Below, piece after piece: positions 46,429 to 55,665 of a stretch of DNA of 64,000 bases. The notes below the pieces were generated by a model. The model saw only the letters and a list, made by a program, of their open reading frames with translations, had not been told where the DNA came from and searched no databases. This DNA comes from CBDAPE01 sp965198325 (GTDB taxonomy: Bacteria; Pseudomonadota; Alphaproteobacteria; UBA828; JAPUJA01). The stretch spans positions 310,001-374,000 of the forward strand of contig CBDAPE010000016.1 of assembly GCA_965198325.1 (NCBI GenBank), given 5' to 3'. The position numbers and the translations under genes are program-made. Position 1 is the stretch's first letter; every line of letters begins with the position of its first letter.

Positions 46429-47958
46429 TCACATCACCGCGCCGACCTGCCAGGGCACGAACTCCTCGTCGCCGAGGCCGAACGCTTCGCTCTTGGTTTG
46501 CTCGCCCGAGGCAGTCGCCAAGATCTTCTGGAAGATGATCTCGCCCATCTCGTCGATGCTGGCCTCGCCGTCGACCACGATGCCGGCGTTGACGTCCATG
46601 TCGTCGGTCAGGCGGGAATACATCGGCGTGTTGGTCGCGATCTTGATCGAGGGCGAGGGCTTGCAGCCGTAGACCGAGCCCCGGCCCGTGGTAAAACACA
46701 CGACGTTGGCGCCGCCCGCTACCATGCCGGTGATCGAGGCGGGATCGAAGCCCGGCGTGTCCATGAAGACGAAGCCCTTGGCGGCGACCCGTTCGGCATA
46801 GGAGTAGCAATCCATCAGCGCGGTGGTGCCGCCCTTGGCCGCTGCGCCCAGCGACTTCTCGAGGATCGTGGTCAGGCCGCCCTCCTTGTTGCCCGGCGTC
46901 GGGTTGTTGTCCATGGCGCCATGATTGCGCGCGGTGTAGTCCTCCCACCAGCGGATGAAGCCGATCAGCTTTTCGGCCGCCTCGGGGCTGGCGGCGCGCC
47001 GGGTCAGCAGATGCTCGGCGCCGTAGATCTCGGGCGTTTCGCCCAGGATGGCGGTGCCGCCGTTGCGCACCAGCCGATCCGCCGCAGCACCCAGGGCGGG
47101 GTTGGCGGAGATTCCCGAATAGCCGTCCGAGCCGCCGCATTCCATGCCGAGGATGAGCGCCGAGGCCGGGCAGGGCTCGCGCGCAACTTCGTTGGCCGCG
47201 GGAAGCATCGTTTCGATCGCCGCGATGCCTTCGCGCACCGTCGCCGCAGCGCCCCCCGAGCCCTGGATCGTCATCATGTGCAGGCCTACGCCCTCGGCCA
47301 GCTCTTCGGCCTCGGCAATGCGCGGCAGTTGGGCGACCTCGCAGCCGAGCCCGACCAGGAGGACGCCCGCGAAGTTGGGGTGGCGCGCGAAGCCCGCGAC
47401 CGTGCGCTGGAGCAGCGTCATGCCCTCGCCCGCGGCGTTCATGCCGCAGCCCGTGCCGTGGGTCAGCGCGACAACGCCGTCGACGTTGGGGTAGGCTTCC
47501 AGCGCGGGCCCCCGGAAGTGTTCGGCGATGCGCTTGGCGACGGTCGCCGAGCAGTTCACCGAGGTCAGCACGCCGATATAGTTTCGCGTAGCCACCTGCC
47601 CGTCGGCGCGCCGGATGCCGGCAAACGTCGCGCAGTTTGCTTCAGGCAGCAACTCCGCCGGCTGGCCGGTCTCGCCGATCCGGTAGCCGCGCTCGAAATC
47701 GCCCATGGCGAGATTATGGCTATGGACGTGGGCACCCGGCGCGATCGCGCCGCTCGCGAAGCCGATGATCTGGTCGTACTTGCGCACCGCCGCGCCTTCC
47801 GCCACCTCGCGGAGCGCGACCTTGTGGCCCGCAGGGATCGCTTGCGCAACGGTTGCGTTGGTGCCTTCGATCGGCGCGCCGGGGCTGAGATCGAGCCGGG
47901 CCACGGCGACGTCGTCATTCTCGTGCAACTGGATGGTGAGCTTCGGTGTGTCGGGCAT
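46429..47958 (-). CDS. UxaA/GarD-family dehydratase (altronate or galactarate dehydratase-like)
   Basis: A 509-residue, full-length two-domain protein: N-terminal SAF domain (1-~95, LHENDDVAVARLDLSPG), then the catalytic UxaA domain with RNYIGVLTSVNCSATVA, HGTGCGMN, MECGGSDGYSGISANPA and the Cys-containing VYGCKPSPSIKIATN end. Members dehydrate sugar acids such as altronate, using Fe2+. A single fused gene is typical. The 3' end shows a 19-bp direct repeat (46404-46422 and 46431-46449) that duplicates the last codons (QVGAVM) past the stop. Nothing nearby belongs to sugar-acid metabolism, so the substrate is uncertain. Confidence 0.88.
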   Translation of the reverse strand: MPDTPKLTIQLHENDDVAVARLDLSPGAPIEGTNATVAQAIPAGHKVALREVAEGAAVRKYDQIIGFASGAIAPGAHVHSHNLAMGDFERGYRIGETGQPAELLPEANCATFAGIRRADGQVATRNYIGVLTSVNCSATVAKRIAEHFRGPALEAYPNVDGVVALTHGTGCGMNAAGEGMTLLQRTVAGFARHPNFAGVLLVGLGCEVAQLPRIAEAEELAEGVGLHMMTIQGSGGAAATVREGIAAIETMLPAANEVAREPCPASALILGMECGGSDGYSGISANPALGAAADRLVRNGGTAILGETPEIYGAEHLLTRRAASPEAAEKLIGFIRWWEDYTARNHGAMDNNPTPGNKEGGLTTILEKSLGAAAKGGTTALMDCYSYAERVAAKGFVFMDTPGFDPASITGMVAGGANVVCFTTGRGSVYGCKPSPSIKIATNTPMYSRLTDDMDVNAGIVVDGEASIDEMGEIIFQKILATASGEQTKSEAFGLGDEEFVPWQVGAVM

Positions 47959-48137
47959 GGTGCAGTCTCCCGGGAGTGTATTCGGACAGCCTAGAGTTGC
48001 GGGCGATCGGGGCCAAGGGATTTTGTGAGGACTATCAGCGGTTCACACAGGGCCGTTTAGCATCAAGTGGGCAAAAATGTCGGGCCGTGCCTCAGGTTGA
48101 GAAAGTCCACTGACAGCCGGAATTAGAAATACGGACC

Positions 48138-48575
48138 TCAATCGGGCGCGGGCAGGAGGCCGGGCGATGGCCCGTCCGGATCTTCCGGCATCGTGATCCG
48201 CTGCCCGCTCGCGTCCATCCGGTTGCGGATGTCCTGGATCGGCCAATCGGTCAGGGTTGCGAGAGCCTGGGCTTCGCGCTCGAACCGCTCGCTCAAGTGC
48301 GCCGTGTAGGCCGGCCCGGCATCGCAGTCCATCGGGCCGGTCCACGGGTGTTCCAGGATGTAGCGGCCCTGGAAATTCTCCCGGTCGTCGGTCTCCGTGA
48401 AAACCAGATCGTCCGGGAAATGCTCCTCGTCGTAGCGCAGGTGCAGGCGGGTTACGAAAACGTCCGAGACAGCTAAGCCCGGATCGGCGAAGGGATCGAC
48501 GTCCTCTTCCAGCCAGAACACGCCGAGATCCTCCAGTTCGTCGGTCGTAAGCGGGTCGGCGGCGCAGGGATCGCA
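48138..48575 (-). pseudogene. DUF2330-domain gene, 3' segment
   Basis: Continues the frame of the 49424-50338 segment once the IS5-family element and one CTAG copy are removed (848 bases). It begins CDPCAADPLTTDELEDLG-V-F-W and runs to a stop at 48138. The first available ATG (48521) is internal and would give a fragment. With both segments the protein would have about 450 codons. Confidence 0.75.
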
Positions 48576-48579
48576 CTAG

Positions 48580-49423
48580 GGTCCGGACTCATTACAGCCA
48601 CCAGATGACGACGGCGGCAAGGGCGATTGCTGCGATGAAGTTTTTGATGTTGCGGTCGAAGCGGGTGGCTATACGGCGCCAGTCCTTGAGGCGGCAAAAC
48701 ATGCGCTCGATGATGTTGCGCTGCCTGTAGACGGTCTTGTCATAATGGTATTGGACCTTGCGGTTCTTGCGCGGTGGGATGACGGCCGTGGTTCCGCGTT
48801 CTGCCAGCCAGTCGCGCAGGGCTTTGCTGTCATCGCCCTTGTCGGCGACGAGTTCGGCGGCGGGCGGCATGGCTTCGATACAGCGCTGGGCGAGCTTGCA
48901 ATCATGGACGTTTCCTGGTGTCAGGAGCAGGACGAGGGGCCTGCCTTTCGCATCGCAGACAGCGTGGAGCTTGGTGTTGCGGCCCCCCTTGGTGCGGCCG
49001 ATGCCATGGGCCAAGGCCCCCCTTTTCCGCCGCCGGCGCAGCGATGAACCTTGATGCAGGTTGAATCGATGAACAGCCGGTCGGGGGCGTCTTCGCCGCC
49101 CGCCAGCGCACTGAATATCCGTTCCCAGATGCCGCGCTCCGCCCAGCGTACAAAGCGGTTGTAGAGCGTCTTCTTCGGTCCGTAGACCTCACGCGGACAG
49201 TCGGCCCAGCGCCCGCCATTCCTCAGGGCATGGACGATCCCGCTCAGCACCCGGCGATCGTCAACGCGCGCCATGCCGCGCGTATCCGTCGGCAAAAGCG
49301 AAGCGATCCGAGCCCATTGCGCATCCGAAAACCAAAAGAAATCCGACATTTCCATCGCCTCCTCGCTGGAGACAATGAATCATGCCAGCCCCGCTTTGGG
49401 AATCCCCTTAATGGGTCCGGACC
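48580..49423 (-). mobile_element. IS5-family insertion sequence (IS427-like)
   Basis: An 844-bp element with terminal repeats GGTCCGGAC(T/C)CATTA at 48580 and 49423. It is flanked by CTAG on both sides (48576-48579 and 49424-49427), the kind of short target this family uses. It carries one transposase made by frameshifting and splits a DUF2330-domain gene. Confidence 0.92.
48592..49355 (-). CDS. IS5-family transposase, two frames joined by -1 frameshift
   Basis: The first frame (49355 to 48921) starts MEMSDFFWFSDAQWARI and contains FIDSTCIKVHR with the first catalytic Asp. The second (from about 49030 to 48592) carries ADKGDDSKALRDWL (second Asp) and RNIIERMFCRLKDWRRIATR (Glu). They overlap, and the second lies in the -1 frame; the sense strand has a slippery GGAAAAGGGGGG run (near 49018-49030). 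IS427-group elements normally make the full DDE transposase by such programmed slippage, so this is probably functional rather than broken. Confidence 0.9.
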
Positions 49424-50338
49424 CTAGTTCATGTCCCAGGCGTATTCGAGGAACACCACACGCATCTCCTCGCGCGCTACCTGCACGTCGAACATGGCCT
49501 GGTAGAAGCTCCCGAAATCGTCCTTGACGAAGAGCGGGATGCTGACGTCTCCGGGTATCCTCTCGGTGCGGTAGTTCGTGGTTTCCACCCGACCGTTGCG
49601 CGTCAGCGTGAAAACGAAGAGCTCCTGGGGACCGGCGGCGTTGACCATGCCGAGACGGATGGGAAGCATGAAATCGGACGAATCGAAGGCGATTTGCAGC
49701 GGCCGCAGATAGGTGTATCCGAGCTTGACCTGCTCTTCCAGATTCACTTTCGCGACGAAGAACTTCATGCCCTGCGCGAGATAGGTGGTGAGCGCGCGCT
49801 CCGCACCAGCCGGAATCCTATAGCCGTTCTCGGTCAGCCAGGTGACCAGGCCCGAGCTCTGCTCGGCGGACAGGATCAGGATGTCGTATTCGCCGACGCT
49901 ATAGCGGGCCACGATCGTGACCCCGAGCGCTTCGGCATCGAGCGGAGCGGGCTGAACCATTTGCAGCTCTGCCGTGTAATCGAGGGCTTCTTCGATCGCC
50001 GTCCAGCAGGGATTCTCGTCGAAATACTCCACCAGGCGGGGTGCCGTGTAGGCGTCAAGATGCTCGATCAGGGCATTTTCGCTGACGCGGATTTGGCCGC
50101 GTTCGAGAACCGTCGGCACCGGGATGACGAGGGCGAACTCCGTCGGCTGGCCCTGGTAATCGTTCGCCATGGTTATCGCGGTGTGCCCCTCGTGGCGTGC
50201 GATGACCACTTTCGAGACGTTGTTGAACAGGTCGGTATCGGCTTTGCCGACGTAAAATCCGCAGAACGCCGCCGCCCGTTCCGCCGGCAAGGCGGCTGCG
50301 CAGCAGACCATGACGACTGCAAGCAGTGAGAATTTCAT
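49424..50338 (-). pseudogene. DUF2330-domain gene, 5' segment, interrupted by an IS5-family element
   Basis: ATG 50338 opens a 304-codon frame: a signal peptide (MKFSLLAVVMVCCAAALP, cleavage probably near AAAFC) and then a DUF2330 domain with FCGFYVGKAD, NDYQGQPTEFALVIPVP and RIPAGAERALTTYLAQGMKF. It ends EYAWDMN and a TAG formed at the CTAG target. The secreted protein family has no known function. Because the in-register pre-insertion codon is itself TAG, the gene may have carried a nonsense mutation before the element arrived. Confidence 0.82.
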
Positions 50339-50526
50339 ATCAACCTCCCTCGTCGGCCCCCTGCGCAGTATGGGTTCCGGGCCGGCGTGGTTCCAGACCT
50401 AACTGTCGCCGGCATGGAGGCGCAGATCCCACGCTCCCCATCCGGCCATTGCTCTTGCCTTCTTTGGGGCGTAGGCTTGGCCTCTGGTCCATACCAGTCG
50501 AGAAGCTAACCGGGGACCCAGGGAAC

Positions 50527-52671
50527 GTGGCGCGGGATCCGAAATACGATTGCCCGTTCGAGCCGATCGGGATCGGCCCGCACGTGATGAAGAACCGGTT
50601 CTATCAGGTGCCCCATTGCATCGGCGCGGGCGTCGACGAGCCGGGAACCCAGGCCGCACATCGGGCGATCAAGGCCGAGGGCGGCTGGGGCGCGGTGTGC
50701 ACGGAAGCTTGCTCGATCCATCCCGATTCCGACGGCTCGCCCACCCGGCTGGCCAGCCTGTGGGACGACGGCGACGTTCACAACCTGCGCTGCATGACCG
50801 ACGCGGTGCATGAGCATGGCGCGCTGGCCGGCGTCGAGATGCTCTATTCGGGCCACGGCTCGACCAACCTGGAGACCCGGGCGGTGCCGCTCGCGGTGCA
50901 TGCCTGGGCGCCGGTCTCCCACAAGGGCATGCAGGCCTATAGCCGCGAGGCGGACGCCGAGGATCTGGCAGCGATCACACGGGCCTACGTGGATGGGGCC
51001 AAGCGGGGGCGGGACGCAGGTTTCGACATCGTTTACGTCTACAGCTCCCACCGCAACATCATGATCCAGTTCCTCATGACCAAGCTGAACCACCGCACCG
51101 ACGAGTATGGCGGCGGGCTTGCAAACCGGGCCCGGCTGCTGATCGACACCCTGGGTGCGATCAAGGCCGAAGTCGGGACCGATTGCGCGGTCGCCTGCCG
51201 GTTCTCGGTCGACCAGCTTCTGGGGCCCGGGGGCGTCGAGCTTCACGAGGACGGGCTGGGATTGATCGAGCTCGCGGAACGGGCCGGCGTCGTCGATCTG
51301 TGGGACATCAACGTTACCCGCTACACCGAATGGATCGAGGATGCGGGCACCTCGCGGCTGTTTGCGGCGAACCACCAGGCGGCGCCCTGGGTGCGTGCGG
51401 TCAAGACCGTGGCGAGCAAGCCGGTGCTGACCGTCGGCCGGCTGACCAGCCCCGACGACATGGTCGACGTAATCACGTCCGGCCAGGCGGACATCATCGG
51501 CGCGGCCCGGCCCTCGATCGCCGATCCGTTCCTGCCGAAGAAGATCGAGGAGGGTCGGGCCGAAGACATCCGCGAATGCATCGGCTGCAACATGTGCGTG
51601 TCGCGCTGGGAGCGGGGCGCGCGCATCGTGTGCACCCAGAACGCGACGACCAACGAGGAATTCCGCCGGGGCTGGCACCTGGAGAGCTTCGCGGCGGCGC
51701 CCGAGCCCGGATCGGTGCTCGTGGTCGGCGCCGGACCCGCGGGCATGGAGTGCGCCCGGGTGCTGGGCAGCCGCGGTTACGACGTGCACCTGCGCGAGGC
51801 TTCGGGCGAGATCGGCGGTCATATCCGCGACGTGATGCGCTATCCGGGCCTGGCCGAGTGGGGCCGGGTGATCAGCTACCGCCAGATCCAGCTCGACAAG
51901 CTCGCCAACGTCGAGGTCCATACCGGCGTCGGCGCGATGTCGGCGGACGACGTGCTCGGATACGGCGCGGACAAGGCGGTGCTGGCCACCGGCTCGCGCT
52001 GGGCGGAGGATGGGCTCTCCGGCGCGAATTACGGCACGATCCCCGGCGCCGACGCGTCGCAGACCCAGGTTCTGACGCCCGAGCAGGTGATGGCGGGCAA
52101 GGCGGTGGGCGAGCGGGTCGTGGTGCTCGACGCCGACGGCTATTTCACGGGGCTCGCGATGGCCGAGATGATGGCCGACGCGGGCAAGGACGTGACCGTG
52201 ATCACGCATTACGACGTGGTCGGGCCGATGCACGAGTTTATCGCCGAGCTCGCCGTGTTGCGCCGGATGATGAATGAAAAGAATATCCGGGCGCTCACGG
52301 GGCGTTGGGTCGAACGGCTCGAGGTCGACAATCAGGTCAAGGTGGTTCATTACGACCTCTACCGGGGGGGCTATCAGCGCGACCCCGGCCCGGTGCCGGG
52401 TGAGGCGCCGTTCGCGCAGAGCGACGCGAGCGAGAGCCTCGAAGCGGACAGCGTCATCCTGGTCACCGCGAGAAAAGCCAACCGGGAGTTGTGGGACGCG
52501 CTGAAAGCCCGTGACGACGAATGGGCGGACGAGGGGATCGAGGGGATCTATCAGGCGGGCGACTGCTACGCGCCGCGCATGATCGCGGAGGCCGTGTTCG
52601 ACGGCCATCGTATCGCCCGGGAGTTCGAAAGCGAGGACCCGCAAAGCCCCTTGCCCGTGAAGCGCGAGTGA
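50527..52671 (+). CDS. TMADH-like flavin/iron-sulfur oxidoreductase L7 (Ala60 class, C-terminus shortened)
   Basis: A 714-residue member beginning at GTG 50527 behind CCAGGGA. Cys30 (VPHCIG), Tyr169/His172 (VYVYSSHR), Trp264/Asp267 (EWIEDAG), four Fe-S cysteines and Trp355 (CVSRW) are present; position 60 is Ala (TEACS). Rossmann motif GAGPAGMECARVLG. The family's C-terminal R-E-R-x-L-W tail is cut: TGA at 52669 stands where relatives have Arg, and the next codons still read I-L-W-T-G-E. Loss of about nine residues may be tolerated since they are outside the catalytic domains. It stands alone between the DUF2330 gene (divergent) and a repeat-rich spacer. Confidence 0.9.
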   Translation: MARDPKYDCPFEPIGIGPHVMKNRFYQVPHCIGAGVDEPGTQAAHRAIKAEGGWGAVCTEACSIHPDSDGSPTRLASLWDDGDVHNLRCMTDAVHEHGALAGVEMLYSGHGSTNLETRAVPLAVHAWAPVSHKGMQAYSREADAEDLAAITRAYVDGAKRGRDAGFDIVYVYSSHRNIMIQFLMTKLNHRTDEYGGGLANRARLLIDTLGAIKAEVGTDCAVACRFSVDQLLGPGGVELHEDGLGLIELAERAGVVDLWDINVTRYTEWIEDAGTSRLFAANHQAAPWVRAVKTVASKPVLTVGRLTSPDDMVDVITSGQADIIGAARPSIADPFLPKKIEEGRAEDIRECIGCNMCVSRWERGARIVCTQNATTNEEFRRGWHLESFAAAPEPGSVLVVGAGPAGMECARVLGSRGYDVHLREASGEIGGHIRDVMRYPGLAEWGRVISYRQIQLDKLANVEVHTGVGAMSADDVLGYGADKAVLATGSRWAEDGLSGANYGTIPGADASQTQVLTPEQVMAGKAVGERVVVLDADGYFTGLAMAEMMADAGKDVTVITHYDVVGPMHEFIAELAVLRRMMNEKNIRALTGRWVERLEVDNQVKVVHYDLYRGGYQRDPGPVPGEAPFAQSDASESLEADSVILVTARKANRELWDALKARDDEWADEGIEGIYQAGDCYAPRMIAEAVFDGHRIAREFESEDPQSPLPVKRE

Positions 52672-52972
52672 ATTCTCTGGACCGGCGAGGCGACATAATA
52701 TGGCTTGCGGCAACGGGCCTCCGGGCCCGTGCCTGCGCCGGCACGCCGCAGTCCTTGTCGGGACCGGCCGCCGATTCCAAATTTGGCACTGGCCGCCCTG
52801 GGCCAACCCCAGCCCCAAGCCAACCCCGGTCCTGCGGTGGACTTGCAGTCGCAGCCTTACCCGCAGTCGCGGGCTTATTCTCGCTTGCGGCAGCGGACCG
52901 TTTTAACCGCTCACGGCAGCAGACATCACAGTCCGCGCCTACTACGTGCGTGCGCTGTAGCGGCGGTGCGCC
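52672..52972 (-). repeat. Repeat-rich 301-bp intergenic region (composite repeat, inverted copy)
   Basis: No coding frame is convincing. Read on the minus strand it carries GCTGCCGTGAGCGG and GGTCCGCTGCCG near 52925-52875, then GCAGGACCGGGGTTGGC (near 52835) and GGGCGGCC, the same elements in the same order as at 25749-25880. A hairpin ACGGGCC-TCCG-GGCCCGT lies at about 52713-52730. Confidence 0.6.
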
Positions 52973-54013
52973 GTGACCCTGCTGACCCGCATCACCCGGC
53001 GCCGCGCGGCGGTGCTGGCGATTTTCCTCGCGGCGGGCGGCGCGTCGCTGTTCGGGCTGCTGCTCGCGAATGCCGGCATCGCGGAGGTGGCGGGCGCGCT
53101 GAAGACGGCGGGCTGGGGATTGCTCGGGGTCGTCGCGCTGCATCTCGTTCCGATGGCGGCGGACACCGTATCCTGGCGCTATCTGATTGCCCGCGAGCAT
53201 CGGCCGGGCTTTGCCCGGCTGCTCGGCGCACGCTGGATCGGCGAGGCGGTCAACGCCCTGCTGCCGGCAGCGCAGGTCGGCGGCGACATCCTGCGCGCAC
53301 GGCTTGCGATTTTTGCCGGCACGCCGGGCACGGTTGCGATCGCCAGTGTGGTCGCCGATATCACGCTGGGCATCCTCGCGCTGGTCGTCTTCATCCTGAT
53401 GGGGCTCGGTCTCCTGGTCTGGCGGCTCGGCGAGGGAGCCGGCGCGTTGACCGGGCCGGCACTGGCGGGCGCGGGAATCGTCCTGGTTGGGGTCGGTGCG
53501 TTTTACGCGGCCCAGCGCGCCGGCCTGTTTTCCGTCGCCGTTCGCCTGGCTGCCCGCTTCGTGCGCTGGGGGGCGTGGGACTCGCTCGTCGAGCGCGCCG
53601 GCGAAGTCGACCGGACCGTCGCCGACGTCTACGGACGGTGTTGGGACCTGACCAAGAGTTTCGTTTGGGCGCTCGTCGCGTGGATCCTGGGCGCCGGCGA
53701 AGTGTGGCTGGCGCTCACCCTCCTCGGTCACCCGGTCTCGATCGTCGACGCGCTGGTGCTGGAGAGCGTCGCCGTGGGCGTGCGCAGCGTTCTCTTCGTG
53801 GTGCCGGGCGCGCTCGGCGTCCAGGAAGGCGGGCTGATCCTCGTCGCCGGGCTCCTCGGCATTCCGCCCGAGACCGCGCTTGCCCTCTCGCTCGCAAAGC
53901 GCGCCCGGGATATTTTGTGGGGCGCCCCCGGGCTCCTCGCCTGGCAAGCTCTCGAGGGCCGGCGCCTGTGGCGCCGCCGCGACCGGAAGCCCTCAAACCC
54001 TGGTGAGAGCTAA
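52973..54013 (+). CDS. Lysylphosphatidylglycerol synthase-type flippase-domain membrane protein, HpnL-like
   Basis: A 346-residue integral membrane protein with GTG start and about eight hydrophobic segments. The ending GALGVQEGGLILVAGLLGIP followed by ALSLAKRARDILWGAPGLLAWQ is characteristic of the UPF0104/LPG-synthase TM family and especially the hopanoid-cluster protein HpnL, from memory. Members are thought to move lipids or related molecules across the inner membrane. No hopanoid genes are adjacent, so HpnL function is only a suggestion. The start overlaps no other gene; the preceding spacer is repeat-rich. Confidence 0.82.
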   Translation: MTLLTRITRRRAAVLAIFLAAGGASLFGLLLANAGIAEVAGALKTAGWGLLGVVALHLVPMAADTVSWRYLIAREHRPGFARLLGARWIGEAVNALLPAAQVGGDILRARLAIFAGTPGTVAIASVVADITLGILALVVFILMGLGLLVWRLGEGAGALTGPALAGAGIVLVGVGAFYAAQRAGLFSVAVRLAARFVRWGAWDSLVERAGEVDRTVADVYGRCWDLTKSFVWALVAWILGAGEVWLALTLLGHPVSIVDALVLESVAVGVRSVLFVVPGALGVQEGGLILVAGLLGIPPETALALSLAKRARDILWGAPGLLAWQALEGRRLWRRRDRKPSNPGES

Positions 54014-54139
54014 GAGACGTTGATTTCTGCGGCCGCGCTGCCGCGGGCGTATCATCGCTCACGGCCGTCAACCTGATGCTTAACCGGCTAAATTATCGAT
54101 GCGCTCAGACGTCGCGCAGGCGGCGCCGGCCCATTCGGG

Positions 54140-54820
54140 TCAGGACTCGCCGATCTCGCCGAGGATCTCGTCGGCCGGAATGACACGCGCGTAGCCGCGC
54201 CGCAGGGTCTTGAGCTCCGCCTCGTGCAGCTCGCGGTTGTCGGTCGCCGTCAGATCGCTGCCGAAGATGACCTTGTAGTCGCGGAAGAACGCATCGCGCG
54301 CGGTGGCACCGCAGCAGTAATTCGTCATGCAGCCCGTGATGATCACCGTGTCCACGTCGCAGCCGCGGAGATAGGTGTGCAGGTCGGTATCGAAAAACGC
54401 GCTGTAACGGTGCTTCTGGATGACCTTCTCGCCCGGCAACGGCGCGACTTCGTGGTGGGTCGGCACGTCCTCGGCGCCGATCCTGAGCGCGCCGTCCTTG
54501 ATCGGCCGGTTGAGCGGCACGTCCCACATCAGTCCCTTGTCCCGGCCCGAGGCGTCGTGGGCGTGCTCGGTGAAGATGACCGGAACGCCCAGCGTGCGGC
54601 AGCACTCGATCAGGTGCTTGACGCGCGGCAGAATTCGCAGGTTTTCCGGGGTCCACATGCGCGCGCCCTCGGCAACGAAACCCTCCTGGAGGTCGATCAC
54701 CAACAGGGCGGTCTTCCGGGGGTCGATGGGAAAGTCGGGGTTGGAGGATTCGTACTGATCGGCGGCCCGCTGGAGAATTTCGGATTCACCTGAATATGTC
54801 TGATCGACCCTGTCCGTCAT
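54140..54820 (-). CDS. Isochorismatase-family cysteine hydrolase (N-carbamoylsarcosine amidase-like)
   Basis: A 226-residue hydrolase. The catalytic triad of the family is visible: Asp43 (LVIDLQEGF), Lys136 (IQKHRYSAFFDTDL) and Cys169 (GCMTNYCCGAT). Members cleave C-N bonds in nicotinamide, ureidoacrylate or N-carbamoylsarcosine. Its position, divergent from a MarR-controlled operon with amide-type enzymes and TMADH-like demethylases, makes an N-carbamoyl or amide intermediate the likely substrate; N-carbamoylsarcosine would yield sarcosine, which suits the region. This is inference. A 187-bp intergenic region with a palindrome separates it from the regulator. Confidence 0.88.
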   Translation of the reverse strand: MTDRVDQTYSGESEILQRAADQYESSNPDFPIDPRKTALLVIDLQEGFVAEGARMWTPENLRILPRVKHLIECCRTLGVPVIFTEHAHDASGRDKGLMWDVPLNRPIKDGALRIGAEDVPTHHEVAPLPGEKVIQKHRYSAFFDTDLHTYLRGCDVDTVIITGCMTNYCCGATARDAFFRDYKVIFGSDLTATDNRELHEAELKTLRRGYARVIPADEILGEIGES

Positions 54821-54945
54821 CGCTGGTTCCTCCCTCTTCGCGGTTCAGACCGACGCCTGCCGGAATCGGCGGCGGCTTGTCCGGCAGCCGGTCGAGAATA
54901 CCCCAGACGTCCGGCTTTGCGGATGGGCGGGGCAGATTTTTTTAA

Positions 54946-54961
54946 GTCTTCTAGACAAGAC
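54946..54961. promoter_or_regulatory. Candidate MarR operator palindrome
   Basis: GTCTTCTAGACAAGAC is an imperfect palindrome (outer arms GTCTT/AAGAC) in a strongly AT-rich stretch (about 54935-55000) between divergent genes. MarR-type regulators bind such 16-20 bp dyads, usually overlapping their own promoter. It could control both directions. Confidence 0.5.
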
Positions 54962-55007
54962 ATTTTGTTTTGTATAGTAATTATTTTGCAAAGCTAATTG
55001 TCAACTC

Positions 55008-55646
55008 GTGGAACGAGAGTCGCGCGTGGAACTGGCCGACCGCAAGACGTTTCCCAAGGACCGGCCCCAGGCGACTCTGACCGTGACGCGCCCGGAGTTG
55101 CTGACGGGCGGCTCGGACGACGCCTTTCGCCAGATGGTGCATGACGCGCTGGCGTTTACCGCGCGACTGCAGGCGGTGCGCGACGGCTATGCTGGTCTGA
55201 TCGGGCTGACAGGCATCCAGTACACGATTCTGATCGCGATCCATCACCTGCAATACCAGCGGGACGTCAGCATCTCGACCCTGGCCTGGCACCTTCATCT
55301 CTCGGCCCCCTTCGTGACCAACGAGACCAACAAGCTGGTGGGCGCGGCGCTGGTCGAGAAATTTCGGGATCCCGATGACGGGCGCCGGCTGATCCTGCGC
55401 ACGACCGCCGAGGCGCATTCGAGGCTCGACCGCCTGGCCGGGGCCCAGAGCCCGGTCAACGACGAACATTTCGCACCCCTCGCGCAGGGCGGCTTCGAGT
55501 CGTTCGCGCGCCTGGTCTCGGAGCTGGCGGACAGCACCGAGCGGGCCCTGGTGCTGCTCGGCGCACTCGGCTCGCGCATCGGCCCGCCCGGCGGGGCCGT
55601 TGCACCGGCTGGAACGATCCCTGCCGATAAACCCCCGCCCCTGTAA
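55008..55646 (+). CDS. MarR-family transcriptional regulator
   Basis: A 212-residue regulator. The central winged helix shows GIQYTILIAIHHL, VSISTLAWHLHLSAPFVTNETNKLV (recognition helix) and the wing DPDDGRRLILRTT, the classic MarR D-x-R-D/G-x-R motif. It is longer than most MarR proteins because of a ~40-residue N-terminal and a ~25-residue Pro-rich C-terminal extension. GTG 55008 or GTG 55026 may be the start; neither has a strong ribosome site. It heads the operon of DUF1989, HpaB-type, DUF1185 and amidohydrolase genes and probably represses it until an aromatic or cyclic substrate binds. Confidence 0.85.
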   Translation: MERESRVELADRKTFPKDRPQATLTVTRPELLTGGSDDAFRQMVHDALAFTARLQAVRDGYAGLIGLTGIQYTILIAIHHLQYQRDVSISTLAWHLHLSAPFVTNETNKLVGAALVEKFRDPDDGRRLILRTTAEAHSRLDRLAGAQSPVNDEHFAPLAQGGFESFARLVSELADSTERALVLLGALGSRIGPPGGAVAPAGTIPADKPPPL

Positions 55647-55665
55647 GAGAGCGAAGGAGCCCGCC

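Noticed and set aside
46404..46449. 19-bp direct repeat at the UxaA-type stop as a regulatory element
   Set aside because: It duplicates the last codons of the gene and is best explained as a small tandem duplication just past the stop.
48592..49355. IS5-family transposase as a frameshifted pseudogene
   Set aside because: Overlapping -1 frames with an A4G6 slippery run are normal for IS427-group elements.
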